Assembly: GCA_027031505.1 (NCBI GenBank)
Contig: JALVQH010000156.1
Coordinates: forward strand, 1-15,312
Direction of reading: 5' to 3'
DNA from: Campylobacteraceae bacterium
Lineage (GTDB): Bacteria > Campylobacterota > Campylobacteria > Campylobacterales > Sulfurovaceae
DNA: 15,312 nucleotides
Positions 1-6,909 of the stretch are shown here, one piece after another; the stretch's first letter is position 1, and the number at the start of each line of letters is the position of its first letter. The translations under genes were made by a program, and so were the position numbers. The notes beneath the pieces were generated by a model. That model did not search any database and was not told the DNA's origin. It worked only from the letters and a program-made list of their open reading frames with translations.

Positions 1-1
1 T

Positions 2-121
2 GATCTTGAGAAGCTGAAAGCCCGGGCGCTCGAAGAGGGGATGCCGTATCAGACCCTCCTGAACTCGGTGCTGCACAAGTATGTAACGGGGCAAATGACC
101 GAGAAAAATACGATCGCATAA
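2..121 (+). CDS. CopG-family (ribbon-helix-helix) antitoxin, C-terminal part only
   Basis: The window opens inside an open frame that gives 39 residues before a TAA at 119-121. The visible part, DLEKLKARALEEGMPYQTLL followed by NSVLHKYVTG, closely resembles the C-terminal end of short CopG-type antitoxins of type II toxin-antitoxin systems. These bind DNA as dimers and neutralise a partner toxin. The N-terminus, promoter and presumed toxin partner lie upstream, outside the window. It converges on ftsY with only 17 bases between the two stop codons. The family assignment rests on recognised motif similarity; the partner is not visible. Confidence 0.7.
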   Translation, partial: DLEKLKARALEEGMPYQTLLNSVLHKYVTGQMTEKNTIA

Positions 122-138
122 TCACATGAGACCCATCG

Positions 139-1008
139 TCACACAAACACCTCATCGAGGATCGTATTGACATATTCATTGGCTTTGAAGCGGATCAAAT
201 CGTCGGGGGTTTCGCCGGTGCCTATGTAGTAGATGGGCATCCGGAGTTCGTCGGCGATGGTGAGGACTGCGCCCCCTTTGGCGGTGCCGTCGAGTTTGGT
301 GATGATGATGCCGTCGATCCCGATAATCTCGTCGAAAGCTCTGGCCTGGTTGATCGCGCTGCTGCCCTGGGTGCCGTCGAGGATGAGGAGTTTGCGGTCG
401 GGGGAGCCCGGGAGCGCCTTGTCGGCGATGCGTACCATCTTTTTGAGCTCTTCGGAGAGGTTTTTCTCGGTGTGCAGCCGCCCGGCGGTGTCGATGATGA
501 CGTTGTCGATCCCTTTGGCCACAGCCGACTCAATCGCATCGTACACCACGGCGGAGGGGTCGTGTCCCTGGCGGGTGGCGACGATGGGGATCTGAAGTTT
601 GTCCGCCCAGCGGCTGAGCTGCTCGATCGCTGCGGCGCGGAATGTGTCACCGGCTCCGAGGAGCACCGTGCGCCCTTCGCGCTGGTAGAGGCGGGCAAGC
701 TTGGCGATGGTGGTGGTCTTGCCCGCACCGTTGACCCCGACAATCATTTCGACAAACGGTTTGGTCGCACCCGGCTCGATCCACTCGGCTCGGTACTGAA
801 AGACACTGATGAGGGAGTTAAACGCCTGCGTGCGCTGGATCGTATCGGGGAGTCCTTCGAGGAGGCGTTCGATCAGATCGTAATTGACATCGGCTTCGAG
901 GAGGATCTCTTCGAAATCTTCTTTGGGGATCTTGCTCCGCTTGGTGGGGGCGATTTCGTGGATCGCCTCAGCAGTTTTGCCAAATGCTTTTTTGAAAAAT
1001 CCTAACAT
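139..1008 (-). CDS. ftsY: Signal recognition particle receptor FtsY
   Basis: FtsY is the membrane-associated SRP receptor GTPase. It docks ribosome-SRP complexes at SecYEG for co-translational membrane insertion. From the chosen start (289 aa) the SRP GTPase motifs appear in order: P-loop GVNGAGKT at residues 91-98, DTFRAAA at 121-127, DTAGRLHTE at 173-181, TKLDGTAKGG at 237-246 and GTGE at 263-266. The N domain is short and the long acidic A domain of E. coli FtsY is absent, as in other Campylobacterota. The start at 1008 is preferred over an in-frame start at 1050. It opens MLGFFKKAFG and has an AAAGGA Shine-Dalgarno about 9 bases upstream. It begins 4 bases after the stop of the thioredoxin-like gene, so the two are very likely co-transcribed. 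Confidence 0.96.
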   Translation of the reverse strand: MLGFFKKAFGKTAEAIHEIAPTKRSKIPKEDFEEILLEADVNYDLIERLLEGLPDTIQRTQAFNSLISVFQYRAEWIEPGATKPFVEMIVGVNGAGKTTTIAKLARLYQREGRTVLLGAGDTFRAAAIEQLSRWADKLQIPIVATRQGHDPSAVVYDAIESAVAKGIDNVIIDTAGRLHTEKNLSEELKKMVRIADKALPGSPDRKLLILDGTQGSSAINQARAFDEIIGIDGIIITKLDGTAKGGAVLTIADELRMPIYYIGTGETPDDLIRFKANEYVNTILDEVFV

Positions 1009-1012
1009 GGTC

Positions 1013-1600
1013 TCATATCCTTTTGTGTATCGATCCCAGATACGGTGCAAGATCGTTGCGGATCATTTCGATGGGGGTGACCCCTTCATAATCACGAATT
1101 AAGCGTCCTTTGTGAAAAAGAAGTGTCGTCGGAAGAGGATAATCGGCTCCCAATTGTAGCATATTGGTGAGCGTTGATGCAAGAGGGGCATTGTCCGGAG
1201 AGTTGGAGACGAAAAAAGTTGTATGATTTTGGCGCATATATTTCCGCAGAGATGCCGTATCGAGTGTTTCGGGTACGACAATTCCGAGAACAAATATCTC
1301 TTGACGATGGGCATGCTGAAGTATGCTGAGATCCGGAAGCATTGCCCGGCACAGTTCGGCACGTGTGGAGAAGAGATAGAGCAGAATCGTAGACTGGGTT
1401 ACCTGCTGAAGATGGAGATGCCCCTTCCGTAAGATCAGCGTCGCAGTGCGGCCGTCAATATCGGTCAGCGTGAAGACCTCACGGTGTTTTATCGACTCGG
1501 AAACGGGAGCCTGCGAGTTGCGGGAGCTTTTGAGGCTGTACCCAAACATAAACAAAAGTGATGGTACAATGATCCACAAGAAAAACGGTCGCACCTGCAC
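1013..1600 (-). CDS. Membrane-anchored thioredoxin-fold (TlpA-like) protein with degenerate active site
   Basis: A 195-aa protein with one hydrophobic segment at about residues 5-22, followed by a thioredoxin-like domain that should face the periplasm. The segment TILLYLFSTR-AELC-RAMLPDL (residues 71-91) aligns with the TlpA pattern FWATWCPPCRAEIP. The first cysteine is replaced by Ala81 and only Cys84 remains. The cis-proline loop is retained (PLPTTLLF, Pro157). Classical TlpA/ResA proteins reduce apocytochrome or other periplasmic thiols. With one cysteine this protein cannot do normal dithiol exchange, so its role is uncertain. The start is GTG at 1600, supported by a TATAAT box 20 bases upstream, but no well-spaced Shine-Dalgarno is visible, so the start is tentative. 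It ends 4 bases before ftsY. Confidence 0.75.
   Translation of the reverse strand: MQVRPFFLWIIVPSLLFMFGYSLKSSRNSQAPVSESIKHREVFTLTDIDGRTATLILRKGHLHLQQVTQSTILLYLFSTRAELCRAMLPDLSILQHAHRQEIFVLGIVVPETLDTASLRKYMRQNHTTFFVSNSPDNAPLASTLTNMLQLGADYPLPTTLLFHKGRLIRDYEGVTPIEMIRNDLAPYLGSIHKRI
1565..1570 (+). promoter_or_regulatory. Possible -10 box for the cyclo-ligase/rny operon
   Basis: TACAAT preceded by TGG gives an extended -10 (TGn-TACAAT) about 70 bases before the ATG at 1643. No convincing -35 is seen. It lies inside the N-terminal coding part of the divergent thioredoxin-like gene, which is plausible for such a short spacer. Confidence 0.4.
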
Positions 1601-1620
1601 CCTTTGTAAAAACTGCAGGG

Positions 1621-1626
1621 ATTATA
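1621..1626 (-). promoter_or_regulatory. -10 box for the thioredoxin-like/ftsY operon
   Basis: On the minus strand these bases read TATAAT, preceded by GGG. Transcription would start near 1614 and leave a leader of about 14 bases before the GTG at 1600. No clear -35 is present, as is usual for Campylobacterota housekeeping promoters. Confidence 0.5.
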
Positions 1627-1642
1627 CCCAAAGAAGACTTGC

Positions 1643-2194
1643 ATGGATAAAAAAGATAAAAAAGCTTTTCGTACCCACGCCCTGAAACGATTGCGCAGTC
1701 TGACCCCTGCCCGGGAACGCTATTGTGATCGGGAGGTTCGGCAACAACTGCTGAAACGCATTGTTGACAAAAAAGTACAAACGGTGATGCTTTACATTCC
1801 GCTACCGGGTGAGGTGGATCTCCTGCCTCTGATCAAAACACTGCGACGACGACGGGTTACGGTATTGGTACCGTTTATGGAGGGTGAAAGTTTTCGATTG
1901 GTACAATATCGTCTGCCACTGCATATCAGGCGGTATGGCGTACGAGAACCAAAGAGATCAAAAAAATACAGAAAAAAACAGATTGATATAGCCATTATCC
2001 CGACAGTAGGAATCGATGCGGCCTTGAGGCGTATCGGTTTTGGAAAGGGGATGTACGATCGATTTTTTGCTGCCCACTGCAAGCAGATACGTTGGACAAT
2101 CTTTGTGCAGCGTACGCTGCAATGGAGCCCCGAAGTGATTACAGATCACTGGGATATCTGTGCTGATGAAATTCTTGTCGGTGCATCACGGTAA
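1643..2194 (+). CDS. 5-formyltetrahydrofolate cyclo-ligase family protein (MTHFS)
   Basis: A 183-aa protein of the 5-FCL (YgfA/MTHFS) family. These cytosolic enzymes convert 5-formyl-THF plus ATP to 5,10-methenyl-THF and so recycle an inhibitory folate into the one-carbon pool. Visible features are a basic N-terminal helix, the segment YIPLPGEVDLLPLI (residues 51-64) with the substrate-contacting Glu and Asp, and IDIAIIPTVG (114-123). The C-terminal nucleotide/phosphate loop is RRIGFGKGMYDRFF (129-142), matching the family's RLGxGxGyYDR. Length is typical. An AAGAAG stretch precedes the ATG at usable spacing. It is divergent from the ftsY operon and followed after 60 bases by rny, an order I recall from campylobacters. 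Confidence 0.9.
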   Translation: MDKKDKKAFRTHALKRLRSLTPARERYCDREVRQQLLKRIVDKKVQTVMLYIPLPGEVDLLPLIKTLRRRRVTVLVPFMEGESFRLVQYRLPLHIRRYGVREPKRSKKYRKKQIDIAIIPTVGIDAALRRIGFGKGMYDRFFAAHCKQIRWTIFVQRTLQWSPEVITDHWDICADEILVGASR

Positions 2195-2254
2195 TTGCAC
2201 ATTATCTGCTGATGAAAATAGGTTCTCGTCCACCTGTAGAGAGGAGACAATATC

Positions 2255-3775
2255 ATGTATACGACATTGATGGCGCTGGGGGCGTTGCTGCTTGGGATGG
2301 GAATCGGATTTGCTGTTGCCCGGATCGGTGCGAAAAAAAAATTTGCCTATCTTGAACTGGAAGCCCAGGCCAGAGCCAAAGCAATTGAGAATGAGGCCGA
2401 TCGGCTTCTGCACGATGCCAAAGTCGAGATAAAAAGCCAGGAGATAGAACTCGAAAAAGGATACGCACAGCGCTATGAGGAGCTCGAGAGACGGGAGCGT
2501 GAAATGATCCGTAAAGGGCGCGAGAGTGATGCAGAGAAAGAAAAAGCTCAGCAACTGCGCAACCAGCTCGAGACGCGTCGAGTATATCTCGAAGAGCTCG
2601 AAGCGCAGAAACAAGCTGCTATCGAAGAGGCAATCGGCAAGATGGAAAATTTGGCATCCTTAACTGAGCAGGAGGCGCGTGAGTATATCCTCAGACAGGT
2701 TGAAGAGCGGAGCAAAAACGAGATCGCTGCTATAATTCGCAAGCAGGAGAAAATTGCTCAGGATGATGCCAAACGCAATGCCAACTATATTCTTGCACAG
2801 GCAACAACACGTTATGCCGGCGAGTTTGCCGGTGAGCGTCTCATCAACGTTGTCAATCTTCCCAGCGATGAGCATAAGGGGCGCATCATTGGCAAAGAGG
2901 GACGCAACATCAAAAGCCTTGAACAGTTGCTCGGTGTCGATATCATCATCGATGAGACTCCCGGTGTGATCGTGGTCAGCAACTTCAATCTCTACCGTCG
3001 CGCCATCGCCACCCGTGTCATCGAAATTCTTGTCGAAGATGGTCGCATCCATCCCGGACGGATTGAAGAGGTGCACAAGCGTGTGCAGGAGGAATTTGAA
3101 CAGAAGATTTACGAAGAGGGGGAGAACGTTGTGATCGACTTCGGGCTCTTTCCGATGCATGAAGAGCTCATCAAGCTTATCGGTCGTCTCAAATACCGTG
3201 CAAGCTATGGCCAGAATGCACTGGCACATACCCTCGAAGTGGCGCGTCTGGCACGGGTCATGGCCGCCGAAATGGATGGGGACGAGAAGTTGGCACTCCG
3301 GGCAGGACTGCTGCACGACATCGGCAAAGCGCTGACGCAGGATTTTGGCGGGTCGCACGTCGATCTCGGTGTCGAAGTGTGCCGTCGATACAATGAGCAC
3401 CCCACCGTTATCAATGCCATCCTCTCCCATCACGGTCATACCGATCCGGACGGAGTAGAGAGTGCTGCCGTGTGTGCGGCCGATGCCCTGAGTGCTGCCC
3501 GTCCGGGTGCCCGGCGTGAAGTGCTTGAGAGCTTCACCAAGCGGGTACGCGATATCGAAGCGATCGCTCTGGCTGAGGACGGGGTCGAACAGGCGTATGC
3601 CATCAATGCCGGCCGGGAGATCCGTGTTTTTGTCGACGCAGGCAAGGTAAACGACAACCAGGCCGTCTATCTGAGCCATACTATTGCAAAACAGATCGAA
3701 GATACGGTACAATATCCGGGTGAAATCAAAGTCAACGTCATCCGTGAAACACGGGCGATCGACTACGCAAGGTAA
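2255..3775 (+). CDS. rny: Ribonuclease Y
   Basis: RNase Y is the membrane-anchored endoribonuclease that starts mRNA decay in bacteria lacking RNase E-centred turnover. The 506-aa protein has the full architecture. There is an N-terminal transmembrane segment at about residues 4-22 and a long charged coiled coil at about 30-175. The KH RNA-binding loop GRIIGKEGRNIK is at 209-220. The HD phosphohydrolase domain has His325 (AHTLEVARLAR), the HD pair His354-Asp355 (GLLHDIGKAL), a His-His pair at 392-393 (SHHGHTD) and Asp410. No motif residue appears to be missing. AGGAG lies about 10 bases before the ATG. The stop is 4 bases before the next small gene, indicating one transcript. Confidence 0.97.
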   Translation: MYTTLMALGALLLGMGIGFAVARIGAKKKFAYLELEAQARAKAIENEADRLLHDAKVEIKSQEIELEKGYAQRYEELERREREMIRKGRESDAEKEKAQQLRNQLETRRVYLEELEAQKQAAIEEAIGKMENLASLTEQEAREYILRQVEERSKNEIAAIIRKQEKIAQDDAKRNANYILAQATTRYAGEFAGERLINVVNLPSDEHKGRIIGKEGRNIKSLEQLLGVDIIIDETPGVIVVSNFNLYRRAIATRVIEILVEDGRIHPGRIEEVHKRVQEEFEQKIYEEGENVVIDFGLFPMHEELIKLIGRLKYRASYGQNALAHTLEVARLARVMAAEMDGDEKLALRAGLLHDIGKALTQDFGGSHVDLGVEVCRRYNEHPTVINAILSHHGHTDPDGVESAAVCAADALSAARPGARREVLESFTKRVRDIEAIALAEDGVEQAYAINAGREIRVFVDAGKVNDNQAVYLSHTIAKQIEDTVQYPGEIKVNVIRETRAIDYAR

Positions 3776-3779
3776 AACT

Positions 3780-4067
3780 ATGACCCAAACGATCAAGGCG
3801 CACATGCGCATGGAAGAGGAGTACGAAGGTCTCAGTCTGGTCTTCGGAGACAACAATGAGCTGAAGCAAAAAATTGTTGATGCAATCGATCACGCCAAAG
3901 CGAAGACCGACAAAAAACCCTTCATTTTTGAAAAAATCTCGACCGATCGCCCCGACATTCAGAGTATATACATCGAATTTCATGACGGCTTTCATGCTGA
4001 AGCGGGTGATTTTTTCGAGCATGTTCTTCATGAACTCGGGATCAAGTGCGAGGAGGATACAATATGA
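3780..4067 (+). CDS. Small acidic protein of unknown function, coupled to rny and a cyclophilin
   Basis: A 95-aa protein I do not recognise. It has no signal peptide or membrane segment and looks cytosolic and acidic. It is rich in charged residues, with a KAKTDKKPFIFEKIS patch near the middle and a C-terminal stretch containing FHDGFHAEAGDFFEHVLHEL. The start at 3780 is chosen because AAGG sits about 7 bases upstream and 4 bases separate it from the rny stop. Longer in-frame versions would overlap rny deeply. Its TGA overlaps the next gene's ATG (ATGA at 4064-4067), so translation is probably coupled on both sides. Position suggests conserved co-expression with RNase Y, but no function can be assigned. 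Confidence 0.8.
   Translation: MTQTIKAHMRMEEEYEGLSLVFGDNNELKQKIVDAIDHAKAKTDKKPFIFEKISTDRPDIQSIYIEFHDGFHAEAGDFFEHVLHELGIKCEEDTI
4051..4056 (+). promoter_or_regulatory. Shine-Dalgarno fixing the cyclophilin start
   Basis: AGGAGG ends 7 bases before the ATG at 4064. This decides that start over an in-frame GTG at 4046, and it lies within the coding end of the preceding gene. Confidence 0.85.
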
Positions 4068-4594
4068 GGCGTATTCTCTTCGGGGTATTGACGGGGATCA
4101 GCTTGCTGCTGGCCGGCAGCAAAGCTCCCGTCGTTGAGTTGCAGACCAATCAGGGGACGATTGTCCTCAGGCTCTTCCCCAAAGCGGCGCCTCTTGCTGT
4201 TGAAAATTTCGTCACCCATGCCCGGAACGGCTACTACAACGGAGTGATCTTCCATCGGGTAATCAAAGGATTTATGATCCAGGGGGGTGATCCCACCGCT
4301 ACCGGACGCGGCGGGGAATCGATCTGGCATAAGGAGTTCAAGAACGAATACGCACCCAATCTGGTTTTTGACCGCCCCTACCTGCTGGCGATGGCCAACC
4401 GCGGACCCAATACCAACGGCAGCCAGTTTTTTATCACGGTCGCTCCCACCCCGTGGCTCAACGGCGGCTATACGATTTTTGGTGAAGTGATCAAGGGGCA
4501 GGATGTCGTTCGCAAAATCGAACATGCCCGCACCGGACGTGCCGACCGACCGGTGCAGGATCAGAAGATTCTCAAAGCGGTTGTAAAGAATTAG
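4064..4594 (+). CDS. Exported cyclophilin-type peptidyl-prolyl cis-trans isomerase
   Basis: Cyclophilins catalyse cis-trans isomerisation of prolyl bonds during folding. The 176-aa protein starts with a basic tip and hydrophobic core (residues 1-18), ending near AGSKA-P. This looks like a Sec signal or anchor, so it probably acts in the periplasm; there is no lipobox cysteine. The catalytic segment FHRVIKGFMIQGGD (63-76) carries the arginine (Arg65), Phe70 and Gln73. MANRGPNTNGSQFFIT (110-125) and WLNGGYTIFG (131-140) follow. Trp131 corresponds to human CypA Trp121, the residue tied to cyclosporin binding, which is Phe in E. coli cyclophilins. CypA His126 is replaced by Tyr136, as in many bacterial members. 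It is the last gene before a terminator. Confidence 0.93.
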   Translation: MRRILFGVLTGISLLLAGSKAPVVELQTNQGTIVLRLFPKAAPLAVENFVTHARNGYYNGVIFHRVIKGFMIQGGDPTATGRGGESIWHKEFKNEYAPNLVFDRPYLLAMANRGPNTNGSQFFITVAPTPWLNGGYTIFGEVIKGQDVVRKIEHARTGRADRPVQDQKILKAVVKN

Positions 4595-4613
4595 AAATTA
4601 GGAATTTTGGTAT

Positions 4614-4636
4614 GCTTTTCTGTGAAAAGCTTTTTT
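4614..4636 (+). terminator. Rho-independent terminator after the rny operon
   Basis: Perfect 7-bp stem GCTTTTC/GAAAAGC with a 3-base TGT loop, followed directly by six T. It lies 20 bases after the cyclophilin stop and would end the cyclo-ligase-rny-unknown-cyclophilin transcript. Confidence 0.75.
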
Positions 4637-4639
4637 AAT

Positions 4640-4684
4640 GGGGATGCGGCTTTGGCCGCATAGGTGGGACTGAAGTTCCAGCCC
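4640..4684. repeat. REP-like two-hairpin palindromic element, copy A
   Basis: Two adjacent hairpins. The first has arms ATGCGGC (4644-4650) and GCCGCAT (4655-4661) with loop TTTG. The second has arms TGGGAC (4665-4670) and GTTCCA (4675-4680) with loop TGAA and one G-T pair. It is flanked by GGGG and GCCC. A second copy lies at 15216-15262 with the same order and near-identical spacing, but with stem bases changed in pairs. It resembles the dispersed REP elements mobilised by REP-associated tyrosine transposases; no such transposase is in the window. Confidence 0.8.
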
Positions 4685-4740
4685 TAAAATAGCGTTATAT
4701 CCCTGCGCGGTGGTACATGACTTTTCAAAGGCATCTCCTT

Positions 4741-5652
4741 ATGAACCTTCAAGCGCTTCGCCAAGAACGCCGCAAGTGGCTCACCTGGAAAAATATCGCA
4801 CCCCTTCAGCAGGCAATAGCCGCACTCCCTGATCCGGTGGTGACGCAGGTGTATTTGACTGATGCGGTCGGTGTGGAGCTTGATCCTGAGTTCGAGGCGG
4901 AGTACGGAGCGCAGATCGAGCAGACAGCGCGTCTCTTGATGCCGTGGCGCAAAGGGCCGTTTCGGATCGGCAACCTCTTCATCGACAGTGAGTGGCAGAG
5001 CCAGATCAAGTACAACCTCCTTGCGCCCCATGTCGATCTCCGGGACAAAGTGGTGGGGGACATCGGATGCAACAACGGCTACTATCTGTTTCGGATGCAG
5101 ACTCATGCTCCGGCCAGACTCATCGGATTTGATCCTTCGGCACACTATTATTCGCAGTTCCAATTTCTCAACCGTTTTCTTCAGGCAGACATTGTTTATG
5201 AAATGCTGGGTGTTGAGCATGTTGGGTATTATGAAACGAAGTTTGATACGGTATTCTGTCTCGGGGTACTCTATCATCGCCCCGATCCTGTCGGCACCCT
5301 CAAGTCACTCTTCCGAGGGCTCAATCCCGGCGGGGAACTGATCCTTGATACGTTTATGATCGATGGGGAGGAAGAGGTGTGCCTCACGCCGCGCGGACGC
5401 TATTCCAAGATCGGCAACGTTTACTTCATTCCGACTGTTTCGGCACTGACCAATTGGTGTCTGAGGGCAGGATTTGAGCATATAGAAGTTCTGGCGATTC
5501 GAAAAACCGACTCTTATGAGCAGCGCAGGACGGAATGGATCGCCTCCGAGAGCCTGGAGGACTTTCTCGATCCGAATGATCCGAAAAAAACCGTCGAGGG
5601 GTATCCTGCGCCGAAGCGAGTTTATATTCGGGCACGGGCAGCATTGCAGTGA
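4741..5652 (+). CDS. cmoB: tRNA U34 carboxymethyltransferase CmoB
   Basis: CmoB transfers a carboxymethyl group from carboxy-S-adenosylmethionine, made by CmoA, to 5-hydroxyuridine at tRNA position 34. This forms cmo5U, which widens wobble decoding. The 303-aa protein has the N-terminal CmoB region (RRKWLTWKNI), the cofactor loop GDIGCNNGYYLFRM at 106-119 and IGFDPSAHYYSQF at 128-140. FDTVFCLGVLYHRPDP is at 168-183, and the diagnostic C-terminus includes QRRTEWIASESLEDFLDP and KTVEGYPAPKR. The start at 4741 is preferred because AAAGG lies 9 bases upstream. An in-frame ATG at 4717 would add 8 residues with a poorer ribosome site. No cmoA is in the window. Confidence 0.93.
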   Translation: MNLQALRQERRKWLTWKNIAPLQQAIAALPDPVVTQVYLTDAVGVELDPEFEAEYGAQIEQTARLLMPWRKGPFRIGNLFIDSEWQSQIKYNLLAPHVDLRDKVVGDIGCNNGYYLFRMQTHAPARLIGFDPSAHYYSQFQFLNRFLQADIVYEMLGVEHVGYYETKFDTVFCLGVLYHRPDPVGTLKSLFRGLNPGGELILDTFMIDGEEEVCLTPRGRYSKIGNVYFIPTVSALTNWCLRAGFEHIEVLAIRKTDSYEQRRTEWIASESLEDFLDPNDPKKTVEGYPAPKRVYIRARAALQ

Positions 5653-5709
5653 TGTGTCCATAATGGTTACAAAAAGGCTGATTTTATTTTTAAATAAGCT
5701 TAATTTGGA

Positions 5710-5715
5710 TATAAA
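5710..5715 (+). promoter_or_regulatory. Possible -10 box for the HsrA-like regulator
   Basis: TATAAA in an A/T-rich stretch, with T-rich tracts upstream (5682-5706), about 85 bases before the ATG at 5800. The 147-base spacer 5653-5799 contains no open frame I can support and no clear terminator for cmoB. Confidence 0.35.
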
Positions 5716-5799
5716 TGCGCTAAGAAATAAAGGGCTCTGTCACCAAACTGGACAACCAACGGCTCTTTAAATCCCCATTTGAACATTACAGGCAGCCAT

Positions 5800-6459
5800 A
5801 TGAGAATTTTGACCGTAGGTTTCAATGAAAAATTAGCCGATGATTTTGAGCGTGAAATCGAGCGTTATTTTATCTGCATTGTTGATCATGCACAAAATTT
5901 GTACGATGCAACCAATTTTACCGATTTTCGTCATTATGAATTGATTATCATTGTCGATGAGGGGATTAAATTTTCTCTCGAGCGCTATATCAATGATGTC
6001 AAAAGAAAGAAGATCGAGACGAAGATTATCATACTTACGGAGTATCCCCAGAATCAGGTGGCGTATTTCTCTCTGAATGTTGATGATGTAATCGTGGATC
6101 ATTTGAATGAGCCCGATCTTATTGCCGCCCGGGTACTGGCCAATATGCGGAACCTTCATGGTGAAAAGATAGATGTGGGCAAACTCCTGATCGATATTGC
6201 AAACAAAAAGATCGAATATGACGACAAGATCGTTTCTCTCAACGGCAAGACATTTGATATTCTTGCCTTTCTTGCTCTGCGCAAACAGCGGGTTTTTTCC
6301 AAAGACGAAATTATCAATGCCCTTTGGGAAGAGCCCGAATATGTCAGCGACAACACCGTTGAAGTAGCGATCAACCAGATTCGCAAACGACTCAGAAACA
6401 TCCTTGGTTTTCAAGTGATCCACACCGTACGACGCCGCGGGTACAAATTTGCGTATTGA
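5800..6459 (+). CDS. HsrA/HP1043-like orphan OmpR-family response regulator
   Basis: A 219-aa regulator. The C-terminal winged helix (about 122-219) ends with NALWEEPEYVSDNTVEVAIN and HTVRRRGYKFAY. These match the diagnostic end of H. pylori HP1043 (HsrA), an essential orphan regulator that works as a constitutive dimer without phosphorylation. The receiver (1-118) is degenerate. The N-terminal acidic pocket is missing (ILTVGFNE), the phospho-acceptor column is Val52 with Asp53 next to it, and the usual Lys-Pro is replaced by Asp100-His101. Thr80 remains. No histidine kinase is adjacent. The ATG at 5800 has only a weak upstream AGG. It probably controls core growth or stress-response genes, by analogy with HsrA. 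Confidence 0.88.
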   Translation: MRILTVGFNEKLADDFEREIERYFICIVDHAQNLYDATNFTDFRHYELIIIVDEGIKFSLERYINDVKRKKIETKIIILTEYPQNQVAYFSLNVDDVIVDHLNEPDLIAARVLANMRNLHGEKIDVGKLLIDIANKKIEYDDKIVSLNGKTFDILAFLALRKQRVFSKDEIINALWEEPEYVSDNTVEVAINQIRKRLRNILGFQVIHTVRRRGYKFAY

Positions 6460-6474
6460 TTGCGTGCTGTTGAT

Positions 6475-6756
6475 ATGAATTTTCCCCGAAGCCTGGCCAT
6501 CATGACTGTGGCTTCTTCTCTCCTCTTTTCTGCCGGTGCCGGTACCGCCGATGCCAATCTTACCAAAAAACAACGCCTCGAACGAGCTATTGAACACGAA
6601 ATACAGATGGAAAAAACCTATGCCAAAGAGCAGAAATTTTACGGGCCGGATGAATACGACCTCAAAGCCAAAGAGATCGATCCTGCATCATTGAACGATG
6701 TTCAACCTCCTGCACCTGACTATTCTGACAATTACGGAGCGTGCGATACGAAGTGA
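6475..6756 (+). CDS. Small secreted or periplasmic protein of unknown function
   Basis: A 93-aa protein that I do not recognise. It has a clear Sec signal peptide, with a hydrophobic core at residues 6-20 and a likely cut after ADA (about residue 27). The mature part of about 66 residues is charged (TKKQRLERAIEHEIQMEKTY). It then has an acidic proline-containing tail, with PPAPDYSDNY and a single cysteine near the end (ACDTK). The ATG at 6475 is 15 bases after the regulator's stop. An in-frame TTG at 6460 is possible but would spoil the signal peptide. It is probably co-transcribed with the HsrA-like gene; a functional link is inference only. Confidence 0.7.
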   Translation: MNFPRSLAIMTVASSLLFSAGAGTADANLTKKQRLERAIEHEIQMEKTYAKEQKFYGPDEYDLKAKEIDPASLNDVQPPAPDYSDNYGACDTK

Positions 6757-6800
6757 GCGAGTCAGCCAGTCTGTTTGCTGCCGTGATGAAGATTGATGGA

Positions 6801-6891
6801 TGGCGGAGAGAGGGGGATTCGAACCCCCGGTCCGGGGAGCCCGGACAACAGCTTTCGAGGCTGCCGCATTCAACCGCTCTGCCATCTCTCC
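6801..6891 (-). tRNA. tRNA-Ser (anticodon CGA)
   Basis: On the minus strand this folds as a class II tRNA of 91 nt. The acceptor stem is GGAGAGA/TCTCTCC with discriminator G and encoded CCA (6801-6803). The anticodon stem GCAGC/GCTGT surrounds loop CTCGAAA with anticodon CGA, reading UCG. A 7-bp long variable arm (GTCCGGG/CCCGGAC), typical of serine tRNA, is followed by a T arm GGGGG/CCCCC with loop TTCGAAT. No terminator is obvious past its 3' end. Confidence 0.97.
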
Positions 6892-6903
6892 GTTTGGGGT
6901 GGC

Positions 6904-6909
6904 ATTATA
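6904..6909 (-). promoter_or_regulatory. -10 box of the tRNA-Ser gene
   Basis: On the minus strand these bases read TATAAT, ending 12 bases before the mature 5' end at 6891, the usual distance for a bacterial tRNA promoter. A -35 is not convincing. Confidence 0.65.

Noticed and set aside
472..1005. 177-codon open frame on the plus strand
   Set aside because: It is antisense to ftsY, whose GTPase motifs are complete; the peptide looks like a mirror of GC-rich codons.
2660..3856. 398-codon open frame antisense to rny
   Set aside because: It lies almost wholly within rny on the other strand, has no recognisable domain and no ribosome site I can support. It mirrors the codon bias of rny.
4064..4594. 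Lipoprotein signal on the cyclophilin
   Set aside because: The LLLAGSKA region lacks the essential lipobox cysteine, so it is a plain Sec signal or anchor.
5653..5799. Small gene or regulatory RNA between cmoB and the HsrA-like gene
   Set aside because: No open frame with a ribosome site, no strong hairpin plus T tract; only an A/T-rich promoter-like stretch.
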